DNA from: Streptomyces flavochromogenes
GTDB taxonomy: Bacteria > Actinomycetota > Actinomycetes > Streptomycetales > Streptomycetaceae
Reading direction: 5' to 3'
DNA: 64,000 nucleotides
NCBI RefSeq assembly: GCF_000717595.1
Contig: NZ_JNZO01000011.1
Coordinates: 1-64,000 of the forward strand
Shown: positions 26,133-34,315 of the stretch, in pieces
Layout: each line of letters starts with the position of its first letter
Position numbering within the stretch: position 1 is the first letter of the stretch
Made by a program: the position numbers and the translations under genes
Notes under the pieces: generated by a model
What the model was told of the DNA's origin: nothing
Seen by the model: the letters and a program-made list of their open reading frames with translations, nothing else
Database searches by the model: none

Positions 26133-26789
26133 ATGTTTCACGTGAAACAGCGACAGCAGCGACTGCACTTCTTCGACCTCGACGGCACCCTGATCCGGGG
26201 GTCGGCCGCGGCGGTGGAGATCTCCCGGCAGCTGGGCGTCGACGAGGAGATCGCCGCCCTGGAGGAGAGCTTTCTCCTACAGGGGCTCACTCCGGACGAG
26301 TTCGCCGTCCGGGCACGCGAGCTGTGGTCTGCGCTCACCGTGGACCAGGTCGCGGCGGCCTTCGAAGGGGCGCCCTGGCTGCTGGGCATTCGTGAGGTCT
26401 GGGCAGACATCCGGGACCGGGGCGACCGCTGTGCGGTCATCTCGCTCTCTCCCGACTTCTTCGTCGAGCGGCTTCTCGACTGGGGCGTCGACACGGTGCA
26501 CGGATCGCACTGGCCGACCGTCCCCTTCACCGAGCCGATCCACCGGCCCGGCATCCTCGACGCGCGGGCGAAGGTGCGGATCGCGCGGGAGCTCTGTGCG
26601 GAGTACGGGATGGACCCGGCCCATTCCGTCGCCTACGGCGACTCGATGTCCGATGCGGAGCTCTTCGCGATCGTGCCGGACACCGTGGCGGTCAACGCGG
26701 ACCACCATCTCGCCGGGCTCGCCCGCCACAGCTACACCGGCGGAGATCTGCGCGAGGCCTACGCCCTGGTCCGAAACAGCGCAGCTTAG
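26133..26789 (+). CDS. HAD-IB family phosphatase (SerB/CicA-like)
   Basis: About 218 residues. The catalytic motif FFDLDGTLIRG gives both Asp residues. Motif II is at VISLSPDFF, and VAYGDSMSDAELF supplies motifs III/IV (G-D-S-xx-D). The helical cap holds EISRQLGVDEEI. HAD-IB enzymes dephosphorylate phosphoserine or related small substrates. The chosen ATG at 26133 lies within parS 6, so the first residues MFHVK are encoded by the ParB site. A longer upstream frame exists but has no start signal, whereas GGAG precedes 26133. Confidence 0.88.
   Translation: MFHVKQRQQRLHFFDLDGTLIRGSAAAVEISRQLGVDEEIAALEESFLLQGLTPDEFAVRARELWSALTVDQVAAAFEGAPWLLGIREVWADIRDRGDRCAVISLSPDFFVERLLDWGVDTVHGSHWPTVPFTEPIHRPGILDARAKVRIARELCAEYGMDPAHSVAYGDSMSDAELFAIVPDTVAVNADHHLAGLARHSYTGGDLREAYALVRNSAA
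26135..26148. promoter_or_regulatory. parS: parS site 6 overlapping the start codon of the HAD phosphatase gene
   Basis: Exact GTTTCACGTGAAAC; the G of the start ATG is the first base of the site, so codons 2-5 (Phe-His-Val-Lys) come from parS. Confidence 0.95.
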
Positions 26790-26894
26790 TCAGAAACCCT
26801 GCCCTTTGGCCCGAGAACGCCGCTTTCCCTCCGAAGCGGTGCGCGGAGGGGTCATGCTGCGTCCACGGAAGCCGGCCAGCGATAGGCGAGGCAC

Positions 26895-28187
26895 ATGATG
26901 GATGCTCCGACCACCACGAAGGCAGCGGAGGACGGGGACGGGCCGGAGCGCCCGGCGGGGGGCGGGAACGGGCCCCGCCGCCCGGCGGATGGCGGGAACG
27001 AGCCCCGAATACCCACGGAAGCCTCCGCCGACGCGGTACTCGTCCGCCGGACCCTCGCCGAGATCGCGCCGGTCGCCGACCGGGTGACCTCGTACTTCTA
27101 CGCCCTGCTCTTCATCGGGAACCCGGGGCTGCGAGAGATGTTCCCCGCGGCCATGGACACCCAGCGGGACAGACTCCTGAAGGCCCTGCTCACCGCGGCG
27201 GAGCACATGGACGACACCCCGGTGCTCACCGCGTATCTGCAGAACCTCGGCAGGGGCCACCGCAAGTACGGCACGCACTCCACCCACTACCCCGCCGTCG
27301 GCGAGGCTCTCATCGGCGCGCTCACGCGGTATGCGACGACGACCTGGGACGAGGAGACCCAGGCGGCCTGGGTCCGTACGTACACGACGATCTCCCAGGT
27401 CATGATCGACGCGGCGGCGGAGGACGAGCGCTCGGCGCCCGCCTGGTGGCAGGCCGAGGTGGTCTCCCACGATCTGCGGACTCCGGACATCGCCGTCGTC
27501 ACGCTCCGGCCCGACCAGCCGTACTCCTTCCTCGCGGGGCAGTACACGACGCTGGAGACCCCGTGGTGGCCGCGGATATGGCGTCACTACTCGTTCGCCT
27601 CGGCGCCCCGGCCCGATGGACTGCTCTCCCTGCACGTGAAGGCGGTTCCTGCGGGCTGGGTGTCCAACGCGCTGGTCCACCGGGCGCGCCCCGGAGACGT
27701 TCTGCTCCTCGGGCCGCCGGCCGGTTCCATGACCGTCGACCACGACACGGACACGGGCCTGCTCTGTGTCGGCGGCGGCACCGGGATAGCTCCCATCAAG
27801 GCCCTGGTGGAGGACGTCGCCGAGCACGGGGACAGGCGTCCGGTCGATGTCTTCTACGGGGCACGCAACGGCCACGACCTGTACGACATCGACACGATGA
27901 TGCGGCTCCAGAAGACCTTCCCCTGGCTCTCCGTCCATCCGGTCACCGAGGAGCAGGGACGGCTCCCGGAGGCCGTCTGCCGCTACGGCTCGTGGAGTGA
28001 ACGCGACGCCTACCTCTCGGGGCCGCTCGGCATGGTCCGTCGAGGGGTGGACGCGCTACGGGGAGCGGGGGTCCCCGCGGAGCGCATCCGGCACGACTTC
28101 CTCGCCGAACTGGCCCCGGCGGCCGACGATCAGCCCAGGTCGGGGGCGTGCATCGCGCGGACGCCCTCGATGTTGCCGTCGAGGTAG
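26895..28187 (+). CDS. Flavohaemoprotein-like globin/FAD/NAD(P)H oxidoreductase
   Basis: 430 residues. After a Gly/Pro/Arg-rich N-terminal extension of about 45 residues comes a globin domain (VRRTLAEIAPVADRVTSYFYALLF; the candidate proximal His is in GRGHRKYG). An FAD-binding barrel follows, with RHYSFASAP in the place of the usual RxYS motif. The NAD(P)H-binding domain starts at LLCVGGGTGIAPIKALV and ends with YLSGPLGMVRRGVDAL. This is the layout of NO dioxygenases (Hmp) and of actinobacterial globin-reductase relatives. NO detoxification is likely but not proven. The last 58 bases overlap the convergent Nudix gene; the final 20 or so residues look non-conserved. Confidence 0.88.
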   Translation: MMDAPTTTKAAEDGDGPERPAGGGNGPRRPADGGNEPRIPTEASADAVLVRRTLAEIAPVADRVTSYFYALLFIGNPGLREMFPAAMDTQRDRLLKALLTAAEHMDDTPVLTAYLQNLGRGHRKYGTHSTHYPAVGEALIGALTRYATTTWDEETQAAWVRTYTTISQVMIDAAAEDERSAPAWWQAEVVSHDLRTPDIAVVTLRPDQPYSFLAGQYTTLETPWWPRIWRHYSFASAPRPDGLLSLHVKAVPAGWVSNALVHRARPGDVLLLGPPAGSMTVDHDTDTGLLCVGGGTGIAPIKALVEDVAEHGDRRPVDVFYGARNGHDLYDIDTMMRLQKTFPWLSVHPVTEEQGRLPEAVCRYGSWSERDAYLSGPLGMVRRGVDALRGAGVPAERIRHDFLAELAPAADDQPRSGACIARTPSMLPSR

Positions 28188-28624
28188 TGGCGCAACGAGA
28201 GCGGGACGAGGTGCACGGCCGCGATGCCGACCCGGCTGAAGGGCACCCGAACGATCTCGTATTCGCCCACGGGCTCGTCCATCTCGGGACCGTGCCGCAG
28301 CGTGGTGTCCATGGAGTCGAGGCGGCACACGAAGAAGTGCTGGACCTTCACCCCTGAGACCCCGCCGTCGACGATGTGCTCGACGGTGTCGACGAAACAG
28401 GGCACCACATCGACGATCTTGGCACCGAGCTCCTCGTGGACCTCGCGGTGCAGGGCCTCGACGACGGTGGCGTCGGTGGGTTCCACGCCTCCACCGGGCG
28501 TGACCCAGTAGGGATCCACCCCCGGCTTGGTGCGCTTGATGAGGATGAGGTCGTCCCCGTCGAGCAGGATGGCGCGTGCGGTGCGCTTGATCACAGGCCG
28601 TTCGTTCATGGGCCGTTCGTTCAT
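28130..28624 (-). CDS. Nudix hydrolase
   Basis: About 164 residues from ATG at 28624; a second ATG lies 15 bp on because MNERP is tandemly duplicated at the DNA level. The Nudix helix REVHEELGA is complete, preceded by GGGVEPTDATVVEALH. Counting the box G-x5-E-x7-REUxEExGU, the first Glu is Ala here, while the REVHEE metal-binding core is intact. It should hydrolyse a nucleoside diphosphate linked to some group X. The 3' end overlaps the flavohaemoprotein gene by 58 bp. Confidence 0.88.
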   Translation of the reverse strand: MNERPMNERPVIKRTARAILLDGDDLILIKRTKPGVDPYWVTPGGGVEPTDATVVEALHREVHEELGAKIVDVVPCFVDTVEHIVDGGVSGVKVQHFFVCRLDSMDTTLRHGPEMDEPVGEYEIVRVPFSRVGIAAVHLVPLSLRHYLDGNIEGVRAMHAPDLG

Positions 28625-28631
28625 GGGAAGA
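28602..28631. repeat. 15-bp tandem duplication at the Nudix start
   Basis: The unit GTTCATGGGCCGTTC-type sequence appears twice in a row and duplicates the start codon, giving MNERPMNERP if the upstream ATG is used. Confidence 0.6.
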
Positions 28632-28720
28632 AAATGGCCCGTCGGGGGTGTCCTGAAACTCGCCGTCCCCGGCGGAAACTCATCAGTCCTCGCAGAAGGC
28701 CGCGGCTCCCCCACGAAGAC

Positions 28721-29617
28721 TCACCAGTCCCCCGCGGCCCGCAGCAGTTCCTCGTGCGCGCGGGCGATGGGCGACAGCGCGAGCGTCCCCGTCCGTACGA
28801 CCAGGAAGTAGGTCCGGAGCGGAGGGACCGGAGGATCGAGCAGCGCCACCAGCCGGCCCTGCTCCAGGGCCTCCTCGCACAGATAGCGGGGCAGGACGGC
28901 GAGGCCGGCGCCGGAGGCCGCGGATTCCCGAACGGCGCGCAGATCGGGGGCGATCACGGTGGCGGCGACCGCCGGCTTGGTCTCGAAGACGCTTGCCCAG
29001 TAGCGGGCCACGAACGGCAGCGACTCGTGCACCTCGACGACCGGCAGCTGCTCCAGGACCACGGCGCCCTTGCGGAGGAGGACGTCGGGGGAGAGCCTCG
29101 CCGCCCAGCGCGGGGCGGCGACCAGCACGTACTCCTCGTCGCAGAGTGGGGTGGAGACGATCAGGCCGCCCCGGGGGCGCGCGGTGGCGACGGCCAGATC
29201 GTGATGGCCCGCGGCGAGCCCGTCGAGGATCTCCTCGGTGTTGCCGAGAAACGAGGCCCGTACGGCGAGACCCTGCCCGACCAGCGGAGTGAGGGCCGGC
29301 AGGACACGGAGTGCGGTGAACTCCGGGGGACCGGCGACATGGAGGGTACGGACGCCGCTCTCCTCGTCGAGGCCCGTCTCGGCGATCTCGACGAGGGCGT
29401 CCAGATGGGGAGCGGCGCGGTGGGCGAGCTCGTCGCCGATGGTGGTCGGCGTGACACCGCGGGCCTGTCTGAGGAAGAGAGGGCGTCCGAGCTGTCGTTC
29501 GAGCGTCCGGATCTGGCTGGTGACGGCCGGCTGGGACAGCCCGAGGAGCGCGGCGGCACGGGTGAAGGAGCCGGCCCGGTGCACCGTGACGAATGTGCGC
29601 AGCAGGGCCAGATCCAT
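28721..29617 (-). CDS. LysR family transcriptional regulator
   Basis: 298 residues. The N-terminal winged helix is canonical (DLALLRTFVTVHRAGSFTRAAALLGLSQPAVTSQIRTLERQLG), followed by a linker helix and a periplasmic-binding-protein-like effector domain from about residue 88 (RTLHVAGPPEFTALRVLPAL). It probably activates a neighbouring gene, but no partner is divergent: the next gene upstream points the same way. AT-rich DNA at 29687-29712 with CTAT...ATAG ends could hold its own operator. Target and inducer are unknown. Confidence 0.93.
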   Translation of the reverse strand: MDLALLRTFVTVHRAGSFTRAAALLGLSQPAVTSQIRTLERQLGRPLFLRQARGVTPTTIGDELAHRAAPHLDALVEIAETGLDEESGVRTLHVAGPPEFTALRVLPALTPLVGQGLAVRASFLGNTEEILDGLAAGHHDLAVATARPRGGLIVSTPLCDEEYVLVAAPRWAARLSPDVLLRKGAVVLEQLPVVEVHESLPFVARYWASVFETKPAVAATVIAPDLRAVRESAASGAGLAVLPRYLCEEALEQGRLVALLDPPVPPLRTYFLVVRTGTLALSPIARAHEELLRAAGDW

Positions 29618-29933
29618 GGTCGCCCCCTCCCGGCCGTGCGGCCGTTCGACTCAGGCGGTCGGCTGACTGCGCCTCAGGACCGTCCAACTATAAATAAGTC
29701 GATAGGTCTCTGTCGCTACCGTGATTGGACACTGACGCACAGTCAACTAGCCTTGTTCAGGCGGTCTCCGCGCGTGGAACCGAGGCGTTCCGAGCCACGA
29801 GGGGGGAGGCTCGGAGCGTCTCGTTCCGTGCGCCCGGGACCGGCGCGGGCCGTGGACAGGACCCCGTGAGGACCGTGTCCAGGGCCTGCGAGGGCCTGTT
29901 CCAGGACAGGCGCCGGCCGTGTGCCGAACGGAT
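29618..29933. other. Intergenic region upstream of the LysR gene
   Basis: 316 bp with no convincing gene. An unusually AT-rich patch, CTATAAATAAGTCGATAG (29687-29704), has inverted ends and T-N11-A spacing of the kind bound by LysR proteins, about 70-90 bp upstream of the LysR start. The rest is ordinary G/C-rich sequence. Confidence 0.5.
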
Positions 29934-31067
29934 CTACGCCCCGGCCTCGTCGAGAGCCCGCAGCACATCGGCGATCAGGTCCCCCGGGTCCTCGGCGCCG
30001 ACCGAGAACCGGATGAAGCCCTCCGCGACCGCGTCCCCGCCCCAGCGCCCGCGTCGCTCCGCCGTGGAGCGCACACCGCCGAAGCTGGTCGCGTCGTCCA
30101 CGATCCGCAACCCCTCCAGGAACCGATCGGCCCGCTTCCGGTCCGCCAGTTCGAAGGAGACCACGGGCCCGAAGCGCCGCATCTGCCGGGCGGCCACGGC
30201 GTGCGAGGGGTCCTCGGGCAGCCCCGGGTAGCGCAGCCCGGTCACGTCCGCGCGCCTCGCGAGCGCCTGCGCCAGAGCGAGCGCGGTGGAGCACTGGCGG
30301 TCGATCCGCAGCTGCAGCGTGGCGAGCGAACGGTGGGCGAGCCAGGCCTCCATGGGGCCGGGGATGGCGCCGACGACCTTGCGCCAGCGCCGTACCTCCG
30401 CCGCCCGCTCCGGATCACGGCAGGTGACATGGCCGAGCAGGATGTCGCCGTGCCCCGTCATGCCCTTGGTGTCGCTGGCGACGGAGAAGTCCGCGCCCAG
30501 TTCGAGCGGGCGCTGGCCGAGCGGGGTGGCGAGGGTGTTGTCGACGGCCACGAGCGCCCCCGCGGCATGCGCCTCGCGCACCAGTCGCCGAATGTCGCAG
30601 ACGTCGAGCGCGGGGTTGGACGGCGTCTCGATCCACAGCAGCCGAGCCCCTTCGAGGACGGCGAGCTGGCCGTCGCCGCCGGTGGGCGCGGTGCGGACCT
30701 CGATGCCGTACGCCCTCAGCTGCTCGTGCAGCAGAGGCAGCGCCTGGTAGCCGTCCTCGGGGACCACCACGACGTCGCCCGTCCTCAGCTGCGAGAGGAG
30801 GACGGCGGAGATCGCGGCCATGCCCGAGGCGAAGACCAGCGTCTCGACGCCCTGCTCCCCCGGCGCCTCCAGCTCGCCGATCGCCCGCTCCAGATGGGTC
30901 CACGTCGGGTTCTCGTCGCGGCCGTACGCGTATCCGCCGGTCGGATCGCCCGGCAGGTGGAAGTGCGCGGCGAAGACCGGCCCGGGCAGGGTCGGCTCGT
31001 ACTTCACGGCTTCGGGCAGCCCTGCCCGGACCGCGCGTGTGCCGTCGCCGTAGTGCTTGTCGGTCAC
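29934..31067 (-). CDS. Cystathionine gamma-lyase / gamma-synthase family PLP enzyme
   Basis: 377 residues from GTG at 31067. The PLP lysine lies in SDTKGMTGHGDILLG, and family motifs include GRDENPTWTHLE, FASGMAAISAVLL, LWIETPSNPALDVCDI and AVDNTLATPLGQRPLELGAD. Enzymes of this group split or make cystathionine (transsulfuration, cysteine and H2S supply). Distinguishing lyase from synthase is not possible here. Its GTG start overlaps the stop of the phosphatase gene (GTGA), so the two are translationally coupled in a holin-like/phosphatase/lyase operon. Confidence 0.9.
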   Translation of the reverse strand: MTDKHYGDGTRAVRAGLPEAVKYEPTLPGPVFAAHFHLPGDPTGGYAYGRDENPTWTHLERAIGELEAPGEQGVETLVFASGMAAISAVLLSQLRTGDVVVVPEDGYQALPLLHEQLRAYGIEVRTAPTGGDGQLAVLEGARLLWIETPSNPALDVCDIRRLVREAHAAGALVAVDNTLATPLGQRPLELGADFSVASDTKGMTGHGDILLGHVTCRDPERAAEVRRWRKVVGAIPGPMEAWLAHRSLATLQLRIDRQCSTALALAQALARRADVTGLRYPGLPEDPSHAVAARQMRRFGPVVSFELADRKRADRFLEGLRIVDDATSFGGVRSTAERRGRWGGDAVAEGFIRFSVGAEDPGDLIADVLRALDEAGA

Positions 31068-31555
31068 GGTGTCCGTTCCTCCAGTTCACGGCGTACGGCC
31101 GCGAGCAGTCCCCCGCTCGCGGCCTCCACCATCTCAAGACACTTCTCGTAGTCCTCACGGTCTCCGGAGTACGGGTCGGGGACGTCGAGCGCGTCCCCGG
31201 CGGCCGGGTCGAAGGAGCGCAGCAGCCGTGTCCGGGCCGCGTCCTCGGGCGTGCGGGCGAGCCGGTGGAGCTCCCGCAGATGCCCTTCGTCCAGCGCGAT
31301 CACCAGGTCGAGGGGCGGGAACCAGGAGGCCCGGAACTGACGGGCGGTGTGCGTGGAGGCATAGCCGTTCTCCTCCAGTACGGAGACCGTGCGCGGGTTG
31401 GCGCCTTCGCCCTCGCGCCAGACTCCGGTGCCGGCGCTCTCGACCGCCACCAGCCCACCGAGGCCGGCGTCCTCCACATGTCTGCGGAAGACGTGCTCGG
31501 CCATAGGCGAGCGGCAGGTGTTGCCGGTGCAGACGAAGCAGACGCGGTACGTCAT
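31064..31555 (-). CDS. Low-molecular-weight protein-tyrosine phosphatase
   Basis: About 163 residues from the ATG at 31555, which has GGAG five bases upstream; a GTG at 31564 lies right after the previous stop codon. The signature VCTGNTCRSPMAEH contains the C-x5-R loop with Cys nucleophile and Arg. The general-acid Asp is in VPDPYSGDREDYEKCLE. It removes phosphate from tyrosines, or reduces arsenate in related proteins (this one lacks the extra Cys pattern of ArsC). Coupled by a GTGA overlap to the PLP lyase downstream. Confidence 0.93.
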   Translation of the reverse strand: MTYRVCFVCTGNTCRSPMAEHVFRRHVEDAGLGGLVAVESAGTGVWREGEGANPRTVSVLEENGYASTHTARQFRASWFPPLDLVIALDEGHLRELHRLARTPEDAARTRLLRSFDPAAGDALDVPDPYSGDREDYEKCLEMVEAASGGLLAAVRRELEERTP

Positions 31556-31564
31556 GGTCTCCAC

Positions 31565-31939
31565 TCAGTCGCCGTCGGGGAGCACGACGTTCAGCGCCCA
31601 GGAGACGACGGAGATGATCAGGCCGCCGAGGACGGCGGTCCAGAAGCCCTCCACGTGGAAGCTGAGGTTGAACTGCTCGGCCAGCCAGGAGGTAAGGAGC
31701 AGCATCAGGGCGTTGACCACCAGGGTGATCAGGCCGAGCGTCAGAATGAAGAGCGGGAGCGTCAGCAGTTTGACGATCGGCTTGACCAAGAAGTTCACGA
31801 GCCCGAAGACCAGGGCGACGAGAATGAGAGTAAGGGCCTTCTTACCGGTGCTCTCACCGGTCAGGGTGATGTCCTGGAGCAGCCAGATGGCCACTCCCAG
31901 GGCGCCCGCGTTCGCGAGTGTCTTGACTACGAAATTCAT
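31565..31939 (-). CDS. Phage-holin-superfamily small membrane protein (DUF/holin family 4-like)
   Basis: About 124 residues from ATG at 31939 (MNFVVKTLANAGAL); ATGs at 31942 and 31963 are in frame. It has four hydrophobic segments with the conserved LTLILVALVFGLVNFLVKPIVKLLTLPLFILTLGL pattern split by short loops. This family is found in most actinobacteria as a chromosomal membrane protein and is not evidence of a prophage. First gene of the operon with the phosphatase and PLP lyase. Divergent from the cupin gene. Confidence 0.88.
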   Translation of the reverse strand: MNFVVKTLANAGALGVAIWLLQDITLTGESTGKKALTLILVALVFGLVNFLVKPIVKLLTLPLFILTLGLITLVVNALMLLLTSWLAEQFNLSFHVEGFWTAVLGGLIISVVSWALNVVLPDGD

Positions 31940-31993
31940 CATGTGTCTGATCGTGGCAGACATGATCGGGCCGACGGCAGGGGCTGACAGGCG

Positions 31994-32311
31994 ATGAAGG
32001 CATTCCGACTGGATGAACTGGAGGCGGAGCGTGCCGCGAACAAGGGCGCGTATCTCCAGTTCCTGCGGGAGCGGAACATGTCGGTGGGCCTGTACGCGCT
32101 GGACGCGGGGGAGCTCGACCCGCAGCAGCCGCACCGTCAGGACGAGGTGTATTTCGTGGTGAGCGGCCGGGCGGCGATCACCGTGGGGACGGAGACGACC
32201 CAGGTGGCGCGCGGCAGCGTGGTCTATGTGCCGGCCGGAGTGGAGCACAAGTTCCACCACATCAGCGAGGACCTGCGGGTGATGGTGGTCTTCTCCCCGC
32301 CGGAGGCCTGA
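31994..32311 (+). CDS. Cupin domain protein
   Basis: 105 residues, a single beta-barrel cupin. Motif 1 is PQQPHRQDEVYFVVSGRA (His, Gln/Glu metal ligands) and motif 2 is VPAGVEHKFHHI. The metal and the ligand are unknown; stand-alone cupins of this size include small dioxygenases and sugar epimerase-like proteins. Divergent from the holin-like gene with a gap of about 50 bp. Confidence 0.88.
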   Translation: MKAFRLDELEAERAANKGAYLQFLRERNMSVGLYALDAGELDPQQPHRQDEVYFVVSGRAAITVGTETTQVARGSVVYVPAGVEHKFHHISEDLRVMVVFSPPEA

Positions 32312-32455
32312 GGGTCGAGCGGGCGGAGCCCCTAGGGGGCGGATCAGGGGAGAGCGGGGGCCGCAGGGCCCCCGTGCGCCTCGTCCGGAACCTAGCCTTG
32401 AGGGTGTTCGGCGCGGAGTGTGCGGAACAGATCTTCGAGAGCGAGGGAGAGGACG

Positions 32456-32674
32456 ATGGCCGTACAGGAGGTTCTCGCCGGGATGCCGTGGTGGGTCAAG
32501 TGGGTCGCCATACCCGTGCTCGCACTGCTCGTCTTCGGCGGACTGATCACCAGCGTCCTGGCTTTCGTGATCGGGCTGCTCTTCAAGGTGCTGCTCTTCG
32601 TGGCCCTCGTCGCCGGACTGATCTACGTCGTACGGAAGTTCAGCTCCTCGGACCGGTCCCGCGAGGAGTGGTAG
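32456..32674 (+). CDS. DUF5326-like small membrane protein
   Basis: 72 residues from the ATG at 32456 (GAGGGAGAGG upstream). One long or two short hydrophobic helices (WVAIPVLALLVFGGLITSVLAFVIGLLFKVLLFVALVAGLIYVV region) between an N-terminal AVQEVLAGMPWW and a charged C-terminus RKFSSSDRSREEW. Conserved in Streptomyces between the cupin and ssgR genes; function unknown. Confidence 0.85.
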   Translation: MAVQEVLAGMPWWVKWVAIPVLALLVFGGLITSVLAFVIGLLFKVLLFVALVAGLIYVVRKFSSSDRSREEW

Positions 32675-32911
32675 CACAGGCTACCGATCGGTATGAAGGC
32701 GACGGAGGGTATTAGCCCGGCCGGGGGAACGCGCTGGTCGAATCAGGGCGCGGGCCCAGGAGCTGCCACTAGAGTGGAATCCCTCCGCCGCGTTGGGGAC
32801 TACAGGCGTAGACCTCCGTACTGACCAGCGGTTTCCCAGGCCCGGCGGGCGCGCGGGGGCGGCCCCCGCGGGCGGGTGTGATGCACCCGTCGTCACGCCT
32901 GGGGGTGACCT

Positions 32912-33682
32912 TTGGCCACGGCTACGCAGACGACTGCGCCTACCCTGATCGGCTCGGTGCAGCGCGCACTGAGACTTCTGGAGGCTGTGTCCTCCCACGC
33001 GGAAGGCGCCCCGGCCAAACAACTCGCCCGTGAGACGGGCCTTCCGCTGCCCACCACGTACCACCTGCTCCGCACCCTGACGCACGAGGGCTATCTGGTC
33101 CGCGAGAAGGGTGTGTTCGTCCTTGGCGACGCCGCGGTCCGACTGGCCGGCGGCGGAGATGTGCAGAATCGTCGCATCAAGATCGAAGACTCCCTCGCCC
33201 GCTGGCGGGACGCGATCGGTGTGCCGGTCTACTTCGCCCTCTACCGCGAGGGGGAGATCGAGCTCGTCGCTGTCGCCGACACCCCATCCGCTCCCGCGGT
33301 CGAGGAATGGGCCGACTTTCGCGAGACCGGGCACGCCCATGCGATCGGGCAGTGCCTGTTGAGTCAACTCGATCTGAAATCTCGTCAAGACCACCTCGAC
33401 CGCCACCCGGTGGAAGCCATCACTCCGTACACGGTGCGTAACCGCCGTGTGCTTTTGGAGCGTTTGGGCGGTTTGGGGCGAATGGAGCCCCTGGTAGAGC
33501 GTCAGGAATATGCGCTCGGCACGGTCTGTGCCGCAATCCCCATCACTGCGGGCTCCACGGCGGCCGCAATGGCCATTTCTCTCCCCCTTCACCAGGAAGA
33601 ACGGTTGCTCCCAGCAGTCGAGCAACTACGCACAGAGATCGGAAAGCTCTTCAGTTCCCTCGCGTTCTCTATCAGTATCTGA
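32912..33682 (+). CDS. ssgR: IclR-type activator SsgR
   Basis: 256 residues from a TTG at 32912. An in-frame TGA ends only three bases upstream, so no earlier start is possible. IclR architecture: winged helix (GSVQRALRLLEAVSSHAEGA, LARETGLPLPTTYHLLRTLTHEGYL), then effector domain from about residue 80 (YFALYREGEIELVAVAD to GTVCAAIPITAGSTAAAMAISLP). Streptomyces SsgR activates ssgA, the gene just downstream, during sporulation; the identification rests on this pairing. Third-position G/C falls in the 3' third, and the following gap is AT-richer than average. Confidence 0.93.
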   Translation: MATATQTTAPTLIGSVQRALRLLEAVSSHAEGAPAKQLARETGLPLPTTYHLLRTLTHEGYLVREKGVFVLGDAAVRLAGGGDVQNRRIKIEDSLARWRDAIGVPVYFALYREGEIELVAVADTPSAPAVEEWADFRETGHAHAIGQCLLSQLDLKSRQDHLDRHPVEAITPYTVRNRRVLLERLGGLGRMEPLVERQEYALGTVCAAIPITAGSTAAAMAISLPLHQEERLLPAVEQLRTEIGKLFSSLAFSISI

Positions 33683-33765
33683 AAAATCACTCCTTGTGAT
33701 CTGCTAGTGCTTACAGCACGATTGCGTCAAGAGGGCCACGGGGGATCATTCCTGGCCGTTTCGGT

Positions 33766-33785
33766 CACAGCTTTCAGCAGCTGTG
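33766..33785. promoter_or_regulatory. Inverted repeat upstream of ssgA, candidate SsgR operator
   Basis: CACAGCT-N6-AGCTGTG, perfect, ending 35 bp before the ssgA ATG. It is overlapped by a second dyad TGTGT-TT-ACACA (33782-33793). Its position suits an activator or repressor site for ssgA. Confidence 0.5.
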
Positions 33786-33820
33786 TTTACACAACTGCTT
33801 CATCTACTGCGGGGTACATG

Positions 33821-34264
33821 ATGCGAGAGTCGGTTCAGGCCGAGGTCCTGATGAGCTTCCTCGTCTCCGAGGAGCTCTCCTTCAAGATCCCGGTTGAACT
33901 CCGATACGAGACCCGGGATCCCTACGCGGTGCGGATGACCTTCCACCTCCCCGGGGACGCGCCTGTGACCTGGGCGTTCGGCAGGGAGCTGCTGCTCGAC
34001 GGGATCAACCGGCCGAGCGGGGACGGCGATGTGCACATCGCCCCGACGGAGCCCGAGGGTCTCTCGGACGTCTCCATCCGGCTCCAGGTCGGCGGGGATC
34101 GTGCCCTGTTCCGGGCGAGCGCACCGCCGTTGGTCGCCTTCCTGGACCGAACGGACAAACTGGTTCCGCTGGGGCAGGAGCGGACGCTCGGTGACTTCGA
34201 GGACAACCTGGAGGCTGCCCTGGGCCGGATCCTGGCCGAGGAGAGCGCGGGCCCGGCCGCCTGA
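33821..34264 (+). CDS. ssgA: SsgA sporulation and cell-division protein
   Basis: 147 residues from the ATG at 33821 (MRESVQAEVLMSFLVSEEL); ATGs at 33818 and 33851 are also in frame. The SALP-family core is strongly conserved: ELRYETRDPYAVRMTFHLPG, VTWAFGRELLLDGINRP, SGDGDVHIAP, FLDRTDKLVPLGQERTLGDF. SsgA marks future septum sites and, with SsgB, brings FtsZ to sporulation septa; it also increases branching and septation when abundant. It is found only in sporulating actinomycetes. No TTA codon is present, so bldA control would not be direct. Confidence 0.97.
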   Translation: MRESVQAEVLMSFLVSEELSFKIPVELRYETRDPYAVRMTFHLPGDAPVTWAFGRELLLDGINRPSGDGDVHIAPTEPEGLSDVSIRLQVGGDRALFRASAPPLVAFLDRTDKLVPLGQERTLGDFEDNLEAALGRILAEESAGPAA

Positions 34265-34315
34265 GCCGGCGCCCGTCCCGCGTACCGGCTCGGCGCACGT
34301 CGACCGGCGCACACC

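Noticed and set aside
31565..31939. Prophage indicated by a holin-family protein
   Set aside because: No other phage gene is nearby; this family is a common chromosomal membrane protein in actinobacteria.
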